Assembly: GCF_012524165.2 (NCBI RefSeq)
Contig: NZ_JABACJ020000002.1
Coordinates: 1-64,000, forward strand
DNA from: Faecalicatena faecalis
Lineage (GTDB): Bacteria; Bacillota; Clostridia; Lachnospirales; Lachnospiraceae
Reading direction: 5' to 3'
DNA length: 64,000 bases
In this document: positions 8,613 through 18,026 of the stretch, one piece after another
How the letters are laid out: every line of letters begins with the position of its first letter
Numbering within the stretch: position 1 is the stretch's first letter
Made by a program: the position numbers and the translations under genes
The notes under the pieces: generated by a model
Database searches by the model: none
The model's input: the letters and a program-made list of their open reading frames with translations, nothing else
Told to the model about the DNA's origin: nothing

Positions 8613-9350
8613 TTAGTAGCATTTACTATATTCTTCACAAATCACTTCTGCATCACCAAATTTTCTTAATTGTCCTTTTTCCAACCAAACTATCTTATTG
8701 CAAATAGATTTTACCTGTTCTATGCTATGAGATACAAATAAGATAGTGGTTCCACTTTCCATCATAGTTCGAATTCTCTTTTCACACTTCTGCTGAAATC
8801 TAAAATCGCCAACTGACAACACTTCATCGACAATCAAAATATCCGGAATTCCAATTGTTGCAATTGCAAATGCTAATCTTGAAACCATTCCCGAGGAAAA
8901 ATTTTTAACTGGCACATCCATAAAATCGGATAATTCAGAAAAGTCAACAATATCTTGATAATATTGATCCATTATCTTCCTAGAATATCCTAATAATGCA
9001 CCATTCAAATAAACATTTTCTCTTGCTGTCAAATCAAAGTCAAATCCTGCCCCCAATTCAATTAAAGGAGCTACATTTCCATAAACTTCTACACTCCCCT
9101 TAGTAGGCTTTAGTACTCCAGCAATTGTCTTTAACATAGTGCTTTTCCCACTGCCGTTTAATCCGATCAATCCAAGGGAGTCCCCTTTAAAAACCTCAAA
9201 TGATACATCTTTCAACGCCCAAAATTCATCAAAAGAAACCTGTTTTTTTAAACTCTTTATAAAATACTCTTTAAAACTATCAAACTTTTCTGACGACAAA
9301 TTAAACTTCATAGAAACATGATCAACTTTAACTACCGTTTGTTTTTCCAT
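8613..9350 (-). CDS. Polysaccharide ABC exporter, ATP-binding subunit (TagH/Wzt-like)
   Basis: A 245-residue ATPase with Walker A GLNGSGKST near residue 64, signature FSSGMVSRLAFA near 152, Walker B ILIVDEVLSVGD near 172 and the H-loop VSHS near 205. The N-terminal helix KFDSFKEYFIKSLKK before the Walker region is typical of teichoic-acid and O-antigen exporters of the TagH/Wzt/RfbE class. The C-terminal carbohydrate-binding domain of Wzt is absent. It follows the permease by 10 bp on the same strand with site AGGAGTATAAAA, so the two form the exporter. Confidence 0.93.
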   Translation of the reverse strand: MEKQTVVKVDHVSMKFNLSSEKFDSFKEYFIKSLKKQVSFDEFWALKDVSFEVFKGDSLGLIGLNGSGKSTMLKTIAGVLKPTKGSVEVYGNVAPLIELGAGFDFDLTARENVYLNGALLGYSRKIMDQYYQDIVDFSELSDFMDVPVKNFSSGMVSRLAFAIATIGIPDILIVDEVLSVGDFRFQQKCEKRIRTMMESGTTILFVSHSIEQVKSICNKIVWLEKGQLRKFGDAEVICEEYSKCY

Positions 9351-9360
9351 TTTTATACTC

Positions 9361-10137
9361 CTATATATTTAATATAAATTTATCCTGGTTCTTATAAAAA
9401 ACATATAATCCAATCACTAGCGCCGCTGCTGTTTCTATGATTGCAACTACTAAAGATGAAATGCTGAAAACAGTATTGTTTAACATTACACTACGAAACA
9501 TAATCATAATATTGGTTATCGGATTTAACATTACAATTTTATATAACCAAGTTGGTAAAATCGACATAGGATAAATTACTGGTGTCAAATACAGCAATGC
9601 CGTTATAAATACTGAATATAAATGCATAACATCTCTAAATTTTACAGTAATAGCCGCTAGAATCAGACCAATCCCCAATGAGAATAAAACCAACAATAAC
9701 AACGGAACTGGTACAAGAAATGATGTCCAATGCAGTTCTGTTCTGGTCGCAACCATAACAATTAATAATGCAGTGAAAGATGCCATTAGATTGATGAAAC
9801 TTGAGAATACCCTTGATAGCACAAATAGGTATTTGGGAACATACACTTTCTTAATTAAAGCTGCACTACCAATAATAGAGGATAATGCTCCATTTGTTGC
9901 ATCTGAAAAGAAATTAAATACTACCTGTCCACTCAATATATATAATGGAAAATTCTCAATATCAAATTTAAATAAATTTGAAAATACTACAGATAGAATA
10001 ATCATCATACAAAGAGGATTTAATAACGTCCATAAGACCCCTAGCACAGAACGTCTATATTTTATTTTTATATCCCTTGCAACAAGTTCCATTAACAATG
10101 GATTAAATTTTAAAAAATTCTGTATATACTTTGACAA
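9361..10137 (-). CDS. Polysaccharide ABC exporter, permease subunit (TagG/Wzm-like)
   Basis: This ABC-2 type permease has about six membrane segments and the family pattern near the N-terminus (DIKIKYRRSVLGVLWTLLNP). It should pair with the ATPase encoded just downstream to move a lipid-linked glycan across the membrane. I set the start at the TTG at 10137 (LSKYIQNF read as Met), because a perfect AGGAGG lies 7 nt upstream; the longer ATG version (10158) has no site. The resulting 258 residues match the family's usual 260. An unusual nested hairpin sits just upstream. Confidence 0.92.
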   Translation of the reverse strand: MSKYIQNFLKFNPLLMELVARDIKIKYRRSVLGVLWTLLNPLCMMIILSVVFSNLFKFDIENFPLYILSGQVVFNFFSDATNGALSSIIGSAALIKKVYVPKYLFVLSRVFSSFINLMASFTALLIVMVATRTELHWTSFLVPVPLLLLVLFSLGIGLILAAITVKFRDVMHLYSVFITALLYLTPVIYPMSILPTWLYKIVMLNPITNIMIMFRSVMLNNTVFSISSLVVAIIETAAALVIGLYVFYKNQDKFILNI

Positions 10138-10159
10138 ACCAGTTCCTCCTACTGTCATT

Positions 10160-10192
10160 CCAGGCCTGTAAAAACTATTTACAACGGCCTGG
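10160..10192 (-). other. Nested hairpin directly upstream of the permease start
   Basis: Two inverted repeats are nested: ccaggcc (10160-10166) pairs with ggcctgg (10186-10192), and inside them tgtaaa pairs with tttaca around a 5-nt loop. On the minus strand it ends about 10 nt before the AGGAGG of the exporter permease. There is no T-run, so it may be a processing or attenuation structure, or part of a weak terminator for the upstream gene. Confidence 0.5.
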
Positions 10193-10272
10193 ATTATTTA
10201 CAACAACCTAATTATTCTTTAAAAACTTCTTTATCCATTATACACTATTTTAGCTTATGGGCAATCTCCTTT

Positions 10273-12729
10273 TTAATTTCTGCCAACCAATAACGTATAT
10301 ATAAATCCCCCATATCCCATTAATATGACAGATATAACAGCACTTACTCTACATATGCGTATTGCTACAGAATTAACCTCTTTCTTACACTCAATATAGC
10401 CAAATATGCCCGCAAAAGAGTAAGCTAATATCGGTACCCAGCACAAATAGTATCTACTTTGGAAACCACCCGGATATCCAGAAGCATAATAAAATCTTTG
10501 AAAGGCATTGAAGAATTGCATGATAATTGCAAAACAAATACCTATAAAAATACTTGTACAAAATTCGCCACCTTTGATTTTATTTTTTATTTTAAATAAA
10601 AATGCAGGTGAAATCAGCAAAATAATATATATAATTCGATCTAGCCCGAACCATTTCGAAGATTTACTTATAGAAATATGTGAACTAATTTCGGACCAAC
10701 TCGAGAAAAACAGCGTCCAGTAATGTTGTATATAATCTTTTACGGAGTATACCGTTCTATTTCCGAATGGCACATAAAAATTTGAAGCAGCATACTCCGA
10801 AGGGTTCAGATGTTCCAAGCTTGGCTGGAAACCGCCATATTTGTAATATATAAATAAAAAGTAGGATGCTATAACAATAATAAATGGAATTACAACAATA
10901 CATGAGCGGTTAAAAACTGAATTTATACTTTTCTCATGAATACATATATAAATAATATAAATAATATACGCAAGTCCCAAAACGATTCCTGCTGTCAACT
11001 TACTAAAGACTACAAAGAGCATTCCTATCGATAGTAATAAATAAGACACCATATTTCGTTTTTTCTCTTCAAACCGAAGTATGCCCCAAAACGCTATCGC
11101 GACCCCTAAAAATGATAAAGTATCATTGTTAACACCCGAAAATCCATAAGTAACAAAGGGAACACTTATTATTCCCATTGCATATAATAAATGTATATAA
11201 GGTATACGTCTTTTTATTCTTGTGTACCCTAAATAAAAACAAATACCAACCGCCAATACTCCCAGCGCAGCAGATGTCATTCTTAAAAGATTCACGTTGA
11301 CCTGTGTTCTTCCAAAAATCATTTGAATTATTGTCAACATCCAATAATATAGTGGTGGATGCCCCAAATAATTCGTTGAATTCTGTTCTAAATACACACC
11401 ATCCTGTAATTTATACATATGCATATTCGCAAAATTAGGTATCAGTTTTTTGTTTTCTAATAAATATTGTACATAGGATATGTGCGCAGATTCATCTGGT
11501 GTATGCCCAATACACTTTGCGTAATAGAATACCTGCAAAATCATATAGCATAAAAGCCCGATATATACCATACTAATTAAGGCTTTAGTTGGAATCTTAA
11601 AATCTTTGTAACCAAAAACTAATAAGAGCAAAAATGCTATTCCCAAAACTGAGGCAGCAAAAACCATTTTACTCAATAATGATGAATCATAATAACTTGT
11701 CACACCCATCAGCTCTTGTTCCCCTTCTGGTTGAAGCCAGACTTTCAAAGTATTATAATTCGTCGCCCCTAATGGTTCTATTTTTATTTGATATACTTTC
11801 TCATTAGAATTTCTAATTGGAGATTTAAAAACAACCTCAATAGATTTCATTCTTTCTAAATCAGCTGCATTAATAACATGAGAATATACAAGTTCCCTAT
11901 TTTCTTTATCTATAACACTAACTCCTAAATCGCTATATACCGATTCATCGTCATAACTAAAATCAATATGAATCTTCTTTAGTCTCTTATCCCTGGAAAA
12001 GAAGTTCCCCGACACTGCTTTATTGAGTGTAACTTCGTCCAACGACTTTCCTTCTGAAATAGTGCTGTATCCTACATTAAAAGAATTAGGTAAATGGAAC
12101 CTATCACCAAACAACACCATTAATATTACTACTGCCAGTACAGACCACAAAACTATTTCTGTATATTTTAATATTATCCCAGTCTTTAGTGTATGAACAA
12201 TATACAAACTATAAATCAAGACTATCAAAAATAGCAGGTACTTTTTTAAAACCATACCAGTTTCTAGACACCTACTCATTTTATTAAGTACATTTTCATT
12301 TATTCTAATTGTCCCATCCTCTAATTGTGAATACTGTTCATTATCTAGGATAATTTCTTTTAATATTTTATCCTGATAAGTATCAAAGATTCCACTATAG
12401 ATACTAATTGAATTTAATACTACTCCTGGCCCTTCTGGTTTTATTTGAAGGTAGTCCATTCCATAATACTTCGGATCTAGTGCTATTTCTGCAATCCCAT
12501 TATAAAGTATAGCTTTTTTCGAAAATTCATCCTTATTTTGAGTTTTTAAGGTAAAATCCAACAATTCTCCATTCTTTGATCCATCTGTTTGAAATTGTAA
12601 AGTAACATTAGTAGCTTTAATAGGCATTAACAGCACAGCTGTAAATAGTATAATTAAAGCAATTGATCCCATTAGCACCTTTCTTCTAGTTTTATCCTGT
12701 TTTAATTGTTTATTTTCTACACTTTTCAT
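10273..12729 (-). CDS. Large GT-C type membrane glycosyltransferase-like protein
   Basis: An 818-residue polytopic protein. After one N-terminal membrane segment (about 20-36) comes an outside beta-rich region (about 37-160), two membrane segments, a second outside beta region (about 215-345), then roughly ten closely spaced membrane helices. The loop at about 407 reads HTPDESAHISYVQYL, the acidic PDE/H pattern of GT-C enzymes (GT39/DUF2142-like), which use polyprenyl-phosphate sugars on the outside face. The two extra outside domains are unusual. It has its own upstream terminator-bounded gap and a good site (ggaggctgccc), and precedes the exporter genes. Confidence 0.75.
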   Translation of the reverse strand: MKSVENKQLKQDKTRRKVLMGSIALIILFTAVLLMPIKATNVTLQFQTDGSKNGELLDFTLKTQNKDEFSKKAILYNGIAEIALDPKYYGMDYLQIKPEGPGVVLNSISIYSGIFDTYQDKILKEIILDNEQYSQLEDGTIRINENVLNKMSRCLETGMVLKKYLLFLIVLIYSLYIVHTLKTGIILKYTEIVLWSVLAVVILMVLFGDRFHLPNSFNVGYSTISEGKSLDEVTLNKAVSGNFFSRDKRLKKIHIDFSYDDESVYSDLGVSVIDKENRELVYSHVINAADLERMKSIEVVFKSPIRNSNEKVYQIKIEPLGATNYNTLKVWLQPEGEQELMGVTSYYDSSLLSKMVFAASVLGIAFLLLLVFGYKDFKIPTKALISMVYIGLLCYMILQVFYYAKCIGHTPDESAHISYVQYLLENKKLIPNFANMHMYKLQDGVYLEQNSTNYLGHPPLYYWMLTIIQMIFGRTQVNVNLLRMTSAALGVLAVGICFYLGYTRIKRRIPYIHLLYAMGIISVPFVTYGFSGVNNDTLSFLGVAIAFWGILRFEEKKRNMVSYLLLSIGMLFVVFSKLTAGIVLGLAYIIYIIYICIHEKSINSVFNRSCIVVIPFIIVIASYFLFIYYKYGGFQPSLEHLNPSEYAASNFYVPFGNRTVYSVKDYIQHYWTLFFSSWSEISSHISISKSSKWFGLDRIIYIILLISPAFLFKIKNKIKGGEFCTSIFIGICFAIIMQFFNAFQRFYYASGYPGGFQSRYYLCWVPILAYSFAGIFGYIECKKEVNSVAIRICRVSAVISVILMGYGGFIYTLLVGRN

Positions 12730-12810
12730 GGGCAGCCTCCAAAATACTTTTTAGCTATACACTTTTATACTTCTGCAAATACTGGGGCAGTTTTTCTGCA
12801 TAACATAAAA

Positions 12811-12848
12811 CATACCGCAAATACACAATCTGGTGATTTTGCGGTATG
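12811..12848 (-). terminator. Terminator after the cohesin-domain gene
   Basis: Perfect 11-bp arms (cataccgcaaa / tttgcggtatg) with a 16-nt loop; on the minus strand the stem is followed by TTTTATG. It separates the cohesin-domain gene from the exporter and glycosyltransferase genes downstream. The rest of the 229-bp gap shows no gene. Confidence 0.75.
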
Positions 12849-12958
12849 ATTTATCTTATATAATACATCAAAACCTGTGTAATATAACTGTCAGAAATCA
12901 GAAACAGTTTTTATAATACTTTAGAACTATGTGAAGTAAGCGTAATTTAGTTTAATCT

Positions 12959-14410
12959 TTAGATATCTATAAAATTTACAGAATAATCATCATCAGATTT
13001 CTTTTTTCGTACTTCGCTTTCATCGTCATACTCTTCAAAGAATTCATCATCATAATCTTCGAAATCATCGTCGTCATAATCATCGCTGTCATACTCTTCA
13101 TCACTATATTCATCCAAATCATCACTATCGTACTCTTCATCATAATCTTCGAAATCGTCATCATAATCATCGTCTTCCACATAATCATACTCATCCTGAT
13201 CTTCACTGAAGTCAATGAATTGTTTTCTAGATTTCTTTTTAGTATATGAGATATCTCCAACTTGAGAATTGTCTAAATCATACTCATCATATAAATCATC
13301 AATTTCTTGATTTCTATGTGACAGTTTTACTCCAAGAACAATAACAATAATTAAAAGTAATAAAAACGCTCCCCATATTACACACATAATAATAGTTAAA
13401 TACTTTTCTACAAAATTCATTACTTTACTTGTTAATGTGTTTGTTGGTTTTTCTTTATTCTCATTAACTGGCAACGCATAACGTTGATAAGTCTTCTCCA
13501 CTGAATCATATTGATAATATCCTTTTACACCATCACTACTCAAAGCGTACACCAAATAATAATCCTTATCTGATACATTATTCCACGCCGTAAATACCTT
13601 GCCTCCTATATCTGTCGTCGTTTCCTTAAATTCCGATGGTAAACCTTCTTTATCTTTGTGATCCATTAAATAGATGGACAGGTCGGAATTCACATCTATC
13701 ACTTCGGTTTGTGAAAAGGAGCCGTCATCTGTACTATAAAGAAAGTAATCTGAATTCCCTTCACTATCTTCAAGATAGTATAGATACTGCCCACTTACCT
13801 CTTGGTACATCGCTTTTGTAGGTTTTCCATCTAATTCTAGTTCCGCTGCCGTAAACCCCTTTGGTATAGCTGCCTCTGAAAATTTTTCATTGATCGTATA
13901 TGACTTACCATCAATTTCTACTTTAACGCCACCTGAACTGCTATTTTTATTTTCTTTCTCAGTAACAGGTGTCCCACCTTCAATAGTAACTGTAGAATCT
14001 CCTGTTGATAAATTCAAAGACTCATCAGAATAAAGATATGCTGTATAATCTGTAGCTTGAATCTTTGTCGTAGCTTCTTTTAAAGCCATAAACTCCATAG
14101 TAAACTCTGCAGTATCCGAACTACCATCTCCTTTAGAAGATAACTGAATTGTTCCATCATTCCCAGTTGCATTTGTTCCACTTATAAACTCTAAAATAGA
14201 TGTATCATAGGTTACTGTAATATCAACATCTCCAACTGCTGCTCCTCCGGTAATAACCTTTGCTGTAACTGTAACTTTTTCCCCTGCTGCCACAGATGGA
14301 TCTGAAAATTGTAATGTTCCCTCTGCTGCAAATGTGTTAAATGATATACACAAACATAGAACACATAACGAAAGTATTGTTATTCCGATTTTATTAAATA
14401 TTTTTTCCAT
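12959..14410 (-). CDS. Cohesin-domain membrane protein with long acidic tail
   Basis: A 483-residue single-pass protein. Signal peptide at about 1-29 (ending TFAAE), then a cohesin-like beta domain (about 30-145; DPSVAAGEKVTVTAKV, VTYDTSILEF), a middle region with Tyr-rich repeats (YLYYLEDSEGN, DYFLYSTDDGS, YYLVYALSSDG), one membrane helix (about 344-367, IIMCVIWGAFLLLLIIVIV), and a cytoplasmic tail of about 115 residues that is mostly Asp, Glu and Tyr. Cohesins bind dockerins in cellulosomes, but no dockerin is seen in this window. Placement between LCP and export genes suggests a wall or glycan-assembly role. The tail's purpose is unknown. A terminator follows. Confidence 0.8.
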   Translation of the reverse strand: MEKIFNKIGITILSLCVLCLCISFNTFAAEGTLQFSDPSVAAGEKVTVTAKVITGGAAVGDVDITVTYDTSILEFISGTNATGNDGTIQLSSKGDGSSDTAEFTMEFMALKEATTKIQATDYTAYLYSDESLNLSTGDSTVTIEGGTPVTEKENKNSSSGGVKVEIDGKSYTINEKFSEAAIPKGFTAAELELDGKPTKAMYQEVSGQYLYYLEDSEGNSDYFLYSTDDGSFSQTEVIDVNSDLSIYLMDHKDKEGLPSEFKETTTDIGGKVFTAWNNVSDKDYYLVYALSSDGVKGYYQYDSVEKTYQRYALPVNENKEKPTNTLTSKVMNFVEKYLTIIMCVIWGAFLLLLIIVIVLGVKLSHRNQEIDDLYDEYDLDNSQVGDISYTKKKSRKQFIDFSEDQDEYDYVEDDDYDDDFEDYDEEYDSDDLDEYSDEEYDSDDYDDDDFEDYDDEFFEEYDDESEVRKKKSDDDYSVNFIDI

Positions 14411-14438
14411 TTGTCTTACCTCGTTTTCACGTCGTTCT

Positions 14439-15752
14439 CTATTCTGTTATATTATTTTGGTTATCACCAAAACCCGCTTCATTATCTGTTCCCGTTTCAG
14501 GAATCTCTGTAGTCTCTCCACCACTACTATTTGTACTCCCATTTTCTGGTAATGTACTACCATTTTGAGCATTTTCTGCGTCGGATGTATACGTTGAATC
14601 ATTATTCTCTGTTGTAGCACCCGAATTTTCTCCATAATAATAGCTTTCTTCTGGAATTTCATAAACAGAAGGATCTTCATCTGTAACATTTCCAGCAGTA
14701 TAACTTTGTATCTCATATCCAATCGACTTAACAATAGATGAAGGTGTATATCCATCGTTTCCAAAGAAAAAATTATGCAGTTTTGTCACATTATCCTCAA
14801 ACCCTTCCGGAATAACAGAACTTCCAACATCTGTTAACGTAGCTGTTGTCTTATCAAATGGAAACCCCTCCATCTCCGTCAAACTATAATCAAACGCATC
14901 TTTTGCATAAGCCAGTATTTCTGTCAAAGTAAAATTAGTAGCAATTTTAGGAAAAACCTTATCAATAATCCTGTTAATAGTAGACAAATCAGCTTTTTGT
15001 GCCTTATTTACAACCTCTTGCAATACAGTACGCTGCCTTTCCGCCCTCTTAAAATCATCCCCTTGAGTATATCTTATCCTACAATATGAAGTGGCCTGTA
15101 CACCATCCAAAAGTTGTTTTCCTGGTTTTGTAAGCTCTGTCGTACTTTTACCTGTCACTCTAGATGTCTCTGTACAATACCCATTTGTCCAAAATACTTC
15201 TTCCCCGGTTAAATCAAGTTCTATGCCTCCGAGTTCATCAATTACATCTACTAAAGCATTGAAATTAACTGTAACGTAATGCTGTATATCCATATCCAAA
15301 TTTTTGTTCAACATTGCTATTGCGCCCTCTGCATCATCTGTTGAATATGCAGCATTCGCTTTATTATAAGACCCATCCGGCTGTTGTAATAATGTATCTC
15401 TAAATACAGAACAAAGCTTTACTTCTTTTGTTTGTCTGTTTAAACTTGCTATAATAATTGTATCACTGCGTTCACCTGACGAAAGAGAGCCATCACGCGA
15501 ATCTAAACCAAAAAGGGCAACATTCAAGTATCCCGTCTCATTGTGTTCAATTTCTGTTGAAATATTCAGCTTATCTGTATCTAACGTAGTAGTTTCCAAC
15601 TTTCCTAACTTTGAAGCTGCAAAAGCAACCCCAGCTGTTGTCAACAAAACAAGCGTCCCCCCGGCAATTGCCAGCACCTTTTTCCAAAGAGCCCACGCCA
15701 TAAACCCTCTCTGCGCTCGTCTTCTGCGTCTTCTATTTCTCTTCTTCACCAT
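14439..15752 (-). CDS. LytR-CpsA-Psr family glycan-peptidoglycan ligase (copy 1)
   Basis: LCP proteins move a lipid-linked wall glycan onto peptidoglycan outside the membrane. This 437-residue copy has a very basic cytoplasmic start (KKRNRRRRRRAQRG), one membrane helix (about 25-45) and an LCP domain (about 75-325) with FGLDSRDG, ERSDTIIIASLN, VFRDTLLQQ and YCRIRYTQGDDFKRAERQR, whose Arg and Asp residues bind the pyrophosphate lipid. The C-terminal 100 residues are Ser/Thr/Asn/Glu-rich and disordered. It is closely related to the second copy at 16782-18011; only a glycosyltransferase gene separates them. Confidence 0.92.
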   Translation of the reverse strand: MVKKRNRRRRRRAQRGFMAWALWKKVLAIAGGTLVLLTTAGVAFAASKLGKLETTTLDTDKLNISTEIEHNETGYLNVALFGLDSRDGSLSSGERSDTIIIASLNRQTKEVKLCSVFRDTLLQQPDGSYNKANAAYSTDDAEGAIAMLNKNLDMDIQHYVTVNFNALVDVIDELGGIELDLTGEEVFWTNGYCTETSRVTGKSTTELTKPGKQLLDGVQATSYCRIRYTQGDDFKRAERQRTVLQEVVNKAQKADLSTINRIIDKVFPKIATNFTLTEILAYAKDAFDYSLTEMEGFPFDKTTATLTDVGSSVIPEGFEDNVTKLHNFFFGNDGYTPSSIVKSIGYEIQSYTAGNVTDEDPSVYEIPEESYYYGENSGATTENNDSTYTSDAENAQNGSTLPENGSTNSSGGETTEIPETGTDNEAGFGDNQNNITE

Positions 15753-15837
15753 TGTAAACCCTTCCTAAATAAATTCATAAACTCATGATTACACTTTATC
15801 ATACAATATTTCTATACAAACTTCAATCACTTTCATT

Positions 15838-16770
15838 TTATTCTTTATCCATATTTGTCCAATACTTCGGGTTTAAAGAACATAACAATATTAATTTTAA
15901 CGGTAACTTTTTATAGTTTTTCCCAAGTAAAAAGCCTAAATATTTAAATCCACTTTTAACCACCAGTTGCACAAGTAACCACGGTTTTTTCTCTCTAACA
16001 AGATAAACCGCAGTACTCCTCACCAATCTTATTCCTTCATTTTCTGACTTTATCCCCTTGAATACTTCTGGATTTTCTAGTTGTGATACTGCTATATCAA
16101 AATTCCTTTTTAATTGCTGTGTACATGTATAGTTGTGAGAATGTATCACCTCCGCTTCCGATACATATGCACATTTATACCCTAGCTGCAACATATGGGC
16201 AGCCATTATCATATCTTCATTAAAAATTGCTTTTTTTATAAATCCACCTGCTTCATCATAATAAGTTCTCCGGTATGCTGCGCAAACATTAGAACAGAAA
16301 TATGCTTTTATCCCCATTTCTTTCACTGATTGCATATCTTTTATGCAGCTTTTAGCCGGATAATTAAACTGTCTTGTATAACGCTCAATTGTATCGCATT
16401 CTTCAGCAGGAAGTTGTCTTGCATAAGTACAACCCACCTTTTCATCATCAAACGGAGCAACTAAGTATTCGATTAACTGATAATTTTGCGGAACAGCATC
16501 TTGTGTCATACAGACAACTATTTCGGCATCTGACATTTGTACTGCCATATTCCGCGTTGCACCATGATCAAATTCCTCTTTTGATATTTCTATCACAGAT
16601 ATCTTTTTACTGAGTCCTACTGTCTCATAAGGAAAACTTCCTGATTTTGTATTAACAACTATTATTTTTTGAATCGGATAATTCTGCCTCAACAGTTTTG
16701 AAATTAATATATCAAATTTTATATCTGGTCTATATATCGGAATAATTATATCAACAGTCCTATACCTCAT
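15838..16770 (-). CDS. Family 2 glycosyltransferase (RfbF-like)
   Basis: A 310-residue GT2 enzyme starting with the beta strand VDIIIPIYRPD. It shows the GATRNMAVQMS motif, the nucleotide site CMTQDAVPQN and a conserved FNEDMIMAAHMLQLGYK block, all typical of rhamnosyltransferase-like members such as RfbF. It lies between two LCP genes with short gaps, so it probably adds a sugar to the same polymer they attach. The real sugar is not known. The start has AAAAGGAGAG at good spacing. Confidence 0.88.
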   Translation of the reverse strand: MRYRTVDIIIPIYRPDIKFDILISKLLRQNYPIQKIIVVNTKSGSFPYETVGLSKKISVIEISKEEFDHGATRNMAVQMSDAEIVVCMTQDAVPQNYQLIEYLVAPFDDEKVGCTYARQLPAEECDTIERYTRQFNYPAKSCIKDMQSVKEMGIKAYFCSNVCAAYRRTYYDEAGGFIKKAIFNEDMIMAAHMLQLGYKCAYVSEAEVIHSHNYTCTQQLKRNFDIAVSQLENPEVFKGIKSENEGIRLVRSTAVYLVREKKPWLLVQLVVKSGFKYLGFLLGKNYKKLPLKLILLCSLNPKYWTNMDKE

Positions 16771-16781
16771 TTACTCTCCTT

Positions 16782-18011
16782 TTACCATGCTGTTTCTGTT
16801 CCCCAATCATCACTTTCTTCTGTATTATAATTTTCTTCCACATCATAGCTTCCTTCTGTATTATAATTCTCATCTGGATTGCCCTGTCCATAACTCTCAT
16901 CAGTATCTAACGATCCGTTTTCATCCTCTAAATTTTTCTCTTCATTTCCTGCTATTCCTGTCAAATATACTATATCACTATTAATTTCCTGGACTTTATC
17001 AGAGACTTTATAATCTTTTACGCCAAATAAAAATTCATGCAACTGCCTTACATTATCCGAAAAACCTATAGGTACAACATAGGAACCTTCCATTCCTAAC
17101 ACATCTTCTGAAGTGGTCACATCAAAAGGAAAACCTTTCATTTCGCCAATTTTATACTTCGCCGCACTGGCTGCAATTCCTATAAAATCACTGCTGGATA
17201 AATTAGTTGACACTTGTGGCAGGGCCTTATCAATAATTTTATTTAATGTAGTAATTCCTGCACTTTTAGCCTTTTCTACTACTTGTTGCAAAACAATGCG
17301 TTGTCGTTCAGAGCGTTTAAAATCATCTCCTTGTGTATATCGAATTCTTGCATAAGAAACAGCTTGAATCCCATCCACTGTCTGTTTTCCAGGCTTCGTA
17401 AGTTCCGTAGTAGTACGTCCTACAACTTGAGAAGTCTCTGTACAATAACCATTTGTCCAAAAAACTTCCTCTTCCGTTAAATCTAATTCAATACCACCAA
17501 GTAAATCAATCACATCCGCTAATGCATTAAAATTAACACTCATATATTTTTTTATGTCTAAATCAAAGTTCCTATTTAATAATGCAATTGCCTCCTCTGG
17601 TCCCCCAAAAGAATATGCAGCATTTGCCTTTTCATAAGTCCCATCTGATTGCTGAGTCAAAGTATCTCTAAATACTGAAACAATTTTCACTTCCTTTGTC
17701 TTATTATTTATGCTTGCCACCATAATGCAGTCACTACGGACTCCCCCATCTAGCTCCCCCTCCCGGGAATCTAACCCAAAAAGTGCTATATTCGTAAATT
17801 CACCTGTATCCTGATAAATTTCCAAATTCTTTTCATTTATCGTTTGAAAATCCAATTTATCAAATTTTGACATTGCATACGCTGCTGCCCCTAAGGCAAC
17901 AAGAAGTATTAGTTCTACAATAAGAAGTATGATACGTCTTCTCATTTTCTTCTTATGTAAAAAAACTCTTTGTTCTTTTGTCATTCTACTTTTGGATTTC
18001 TTTTTTGCCAT
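16782..18011 (-). CDS. LytR-CpsA-Psr family glycan-peptidoglycan ligase (copy 2)
   Basis: The 409-residue product parallels copy 1 almost block by block: basic start, membrane helix (about 29-46), FGLDSREG, RSDCIMVASIN, VFRDTLTQQSDGTY, YARIRYTQGDDFKRSERQR and KPGKQTVDGIQAVSY. Family members transfer wall polymers to peptidoglycan. The C-terminal tail holds short NYNTE repeats (NENYNTEGSYDVEENYNTEE) that copy 1 lacks. Two tandem LCP genes flanking one glycosyltransferase point to duplication, with possibly different acceptors or redundancy. Confidence 0.92.
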   Translation of the reverse strand: MAKKKSKSRMTKEQRVFLHKKKMRRRIILLIVELILLVALGAAAYAMSKFDKLDFQTINEKNLEIYQDTGEFTNIALFGLDSREGELDGGVRSDCIMVASINNKTKEVKIVSVFRDTLTQQSDGTYEKANAAYSFGGPEEAIALLNRNFDLDIKKYMSVNFNALADVIDLLGGIELDLTEEEVFWTNGYCTETSQVVGRTTTELTKPGKQTVDGIQAVSYARIRYTQGDDFKRSERQRIVLQQVVEKAKSAGITTLNKIIDKALPQVSTNLSSSDFIGIAASAAKYKIGEMKGFPFDVTTSEDVLGMEGSYVVPIGFSDNVRQLHEFLFGVKDYKVSDKVQEINSDIVYLTGIAGNEEKNLEDENGSLDTDESYGQGNPDENYNTEGSYDVEENYNTEESDDWGTETAW

Positions 18012-18026
18012 ACTACTTCCCCTTAT

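Noticed and set aside
12976-13260. 94-residue Met/Ile-rich ORF
   Set aside because: It is an out-of-frame reading of the acidic-tail codons of the cohesin-domain gene.
12959-14410. A cellulosome scaffold
   Set aside because: Only one cohesin-like domain, no carbohydrate-binding module and no dockerin enzyme in the window, so a scaffold role is not supported.
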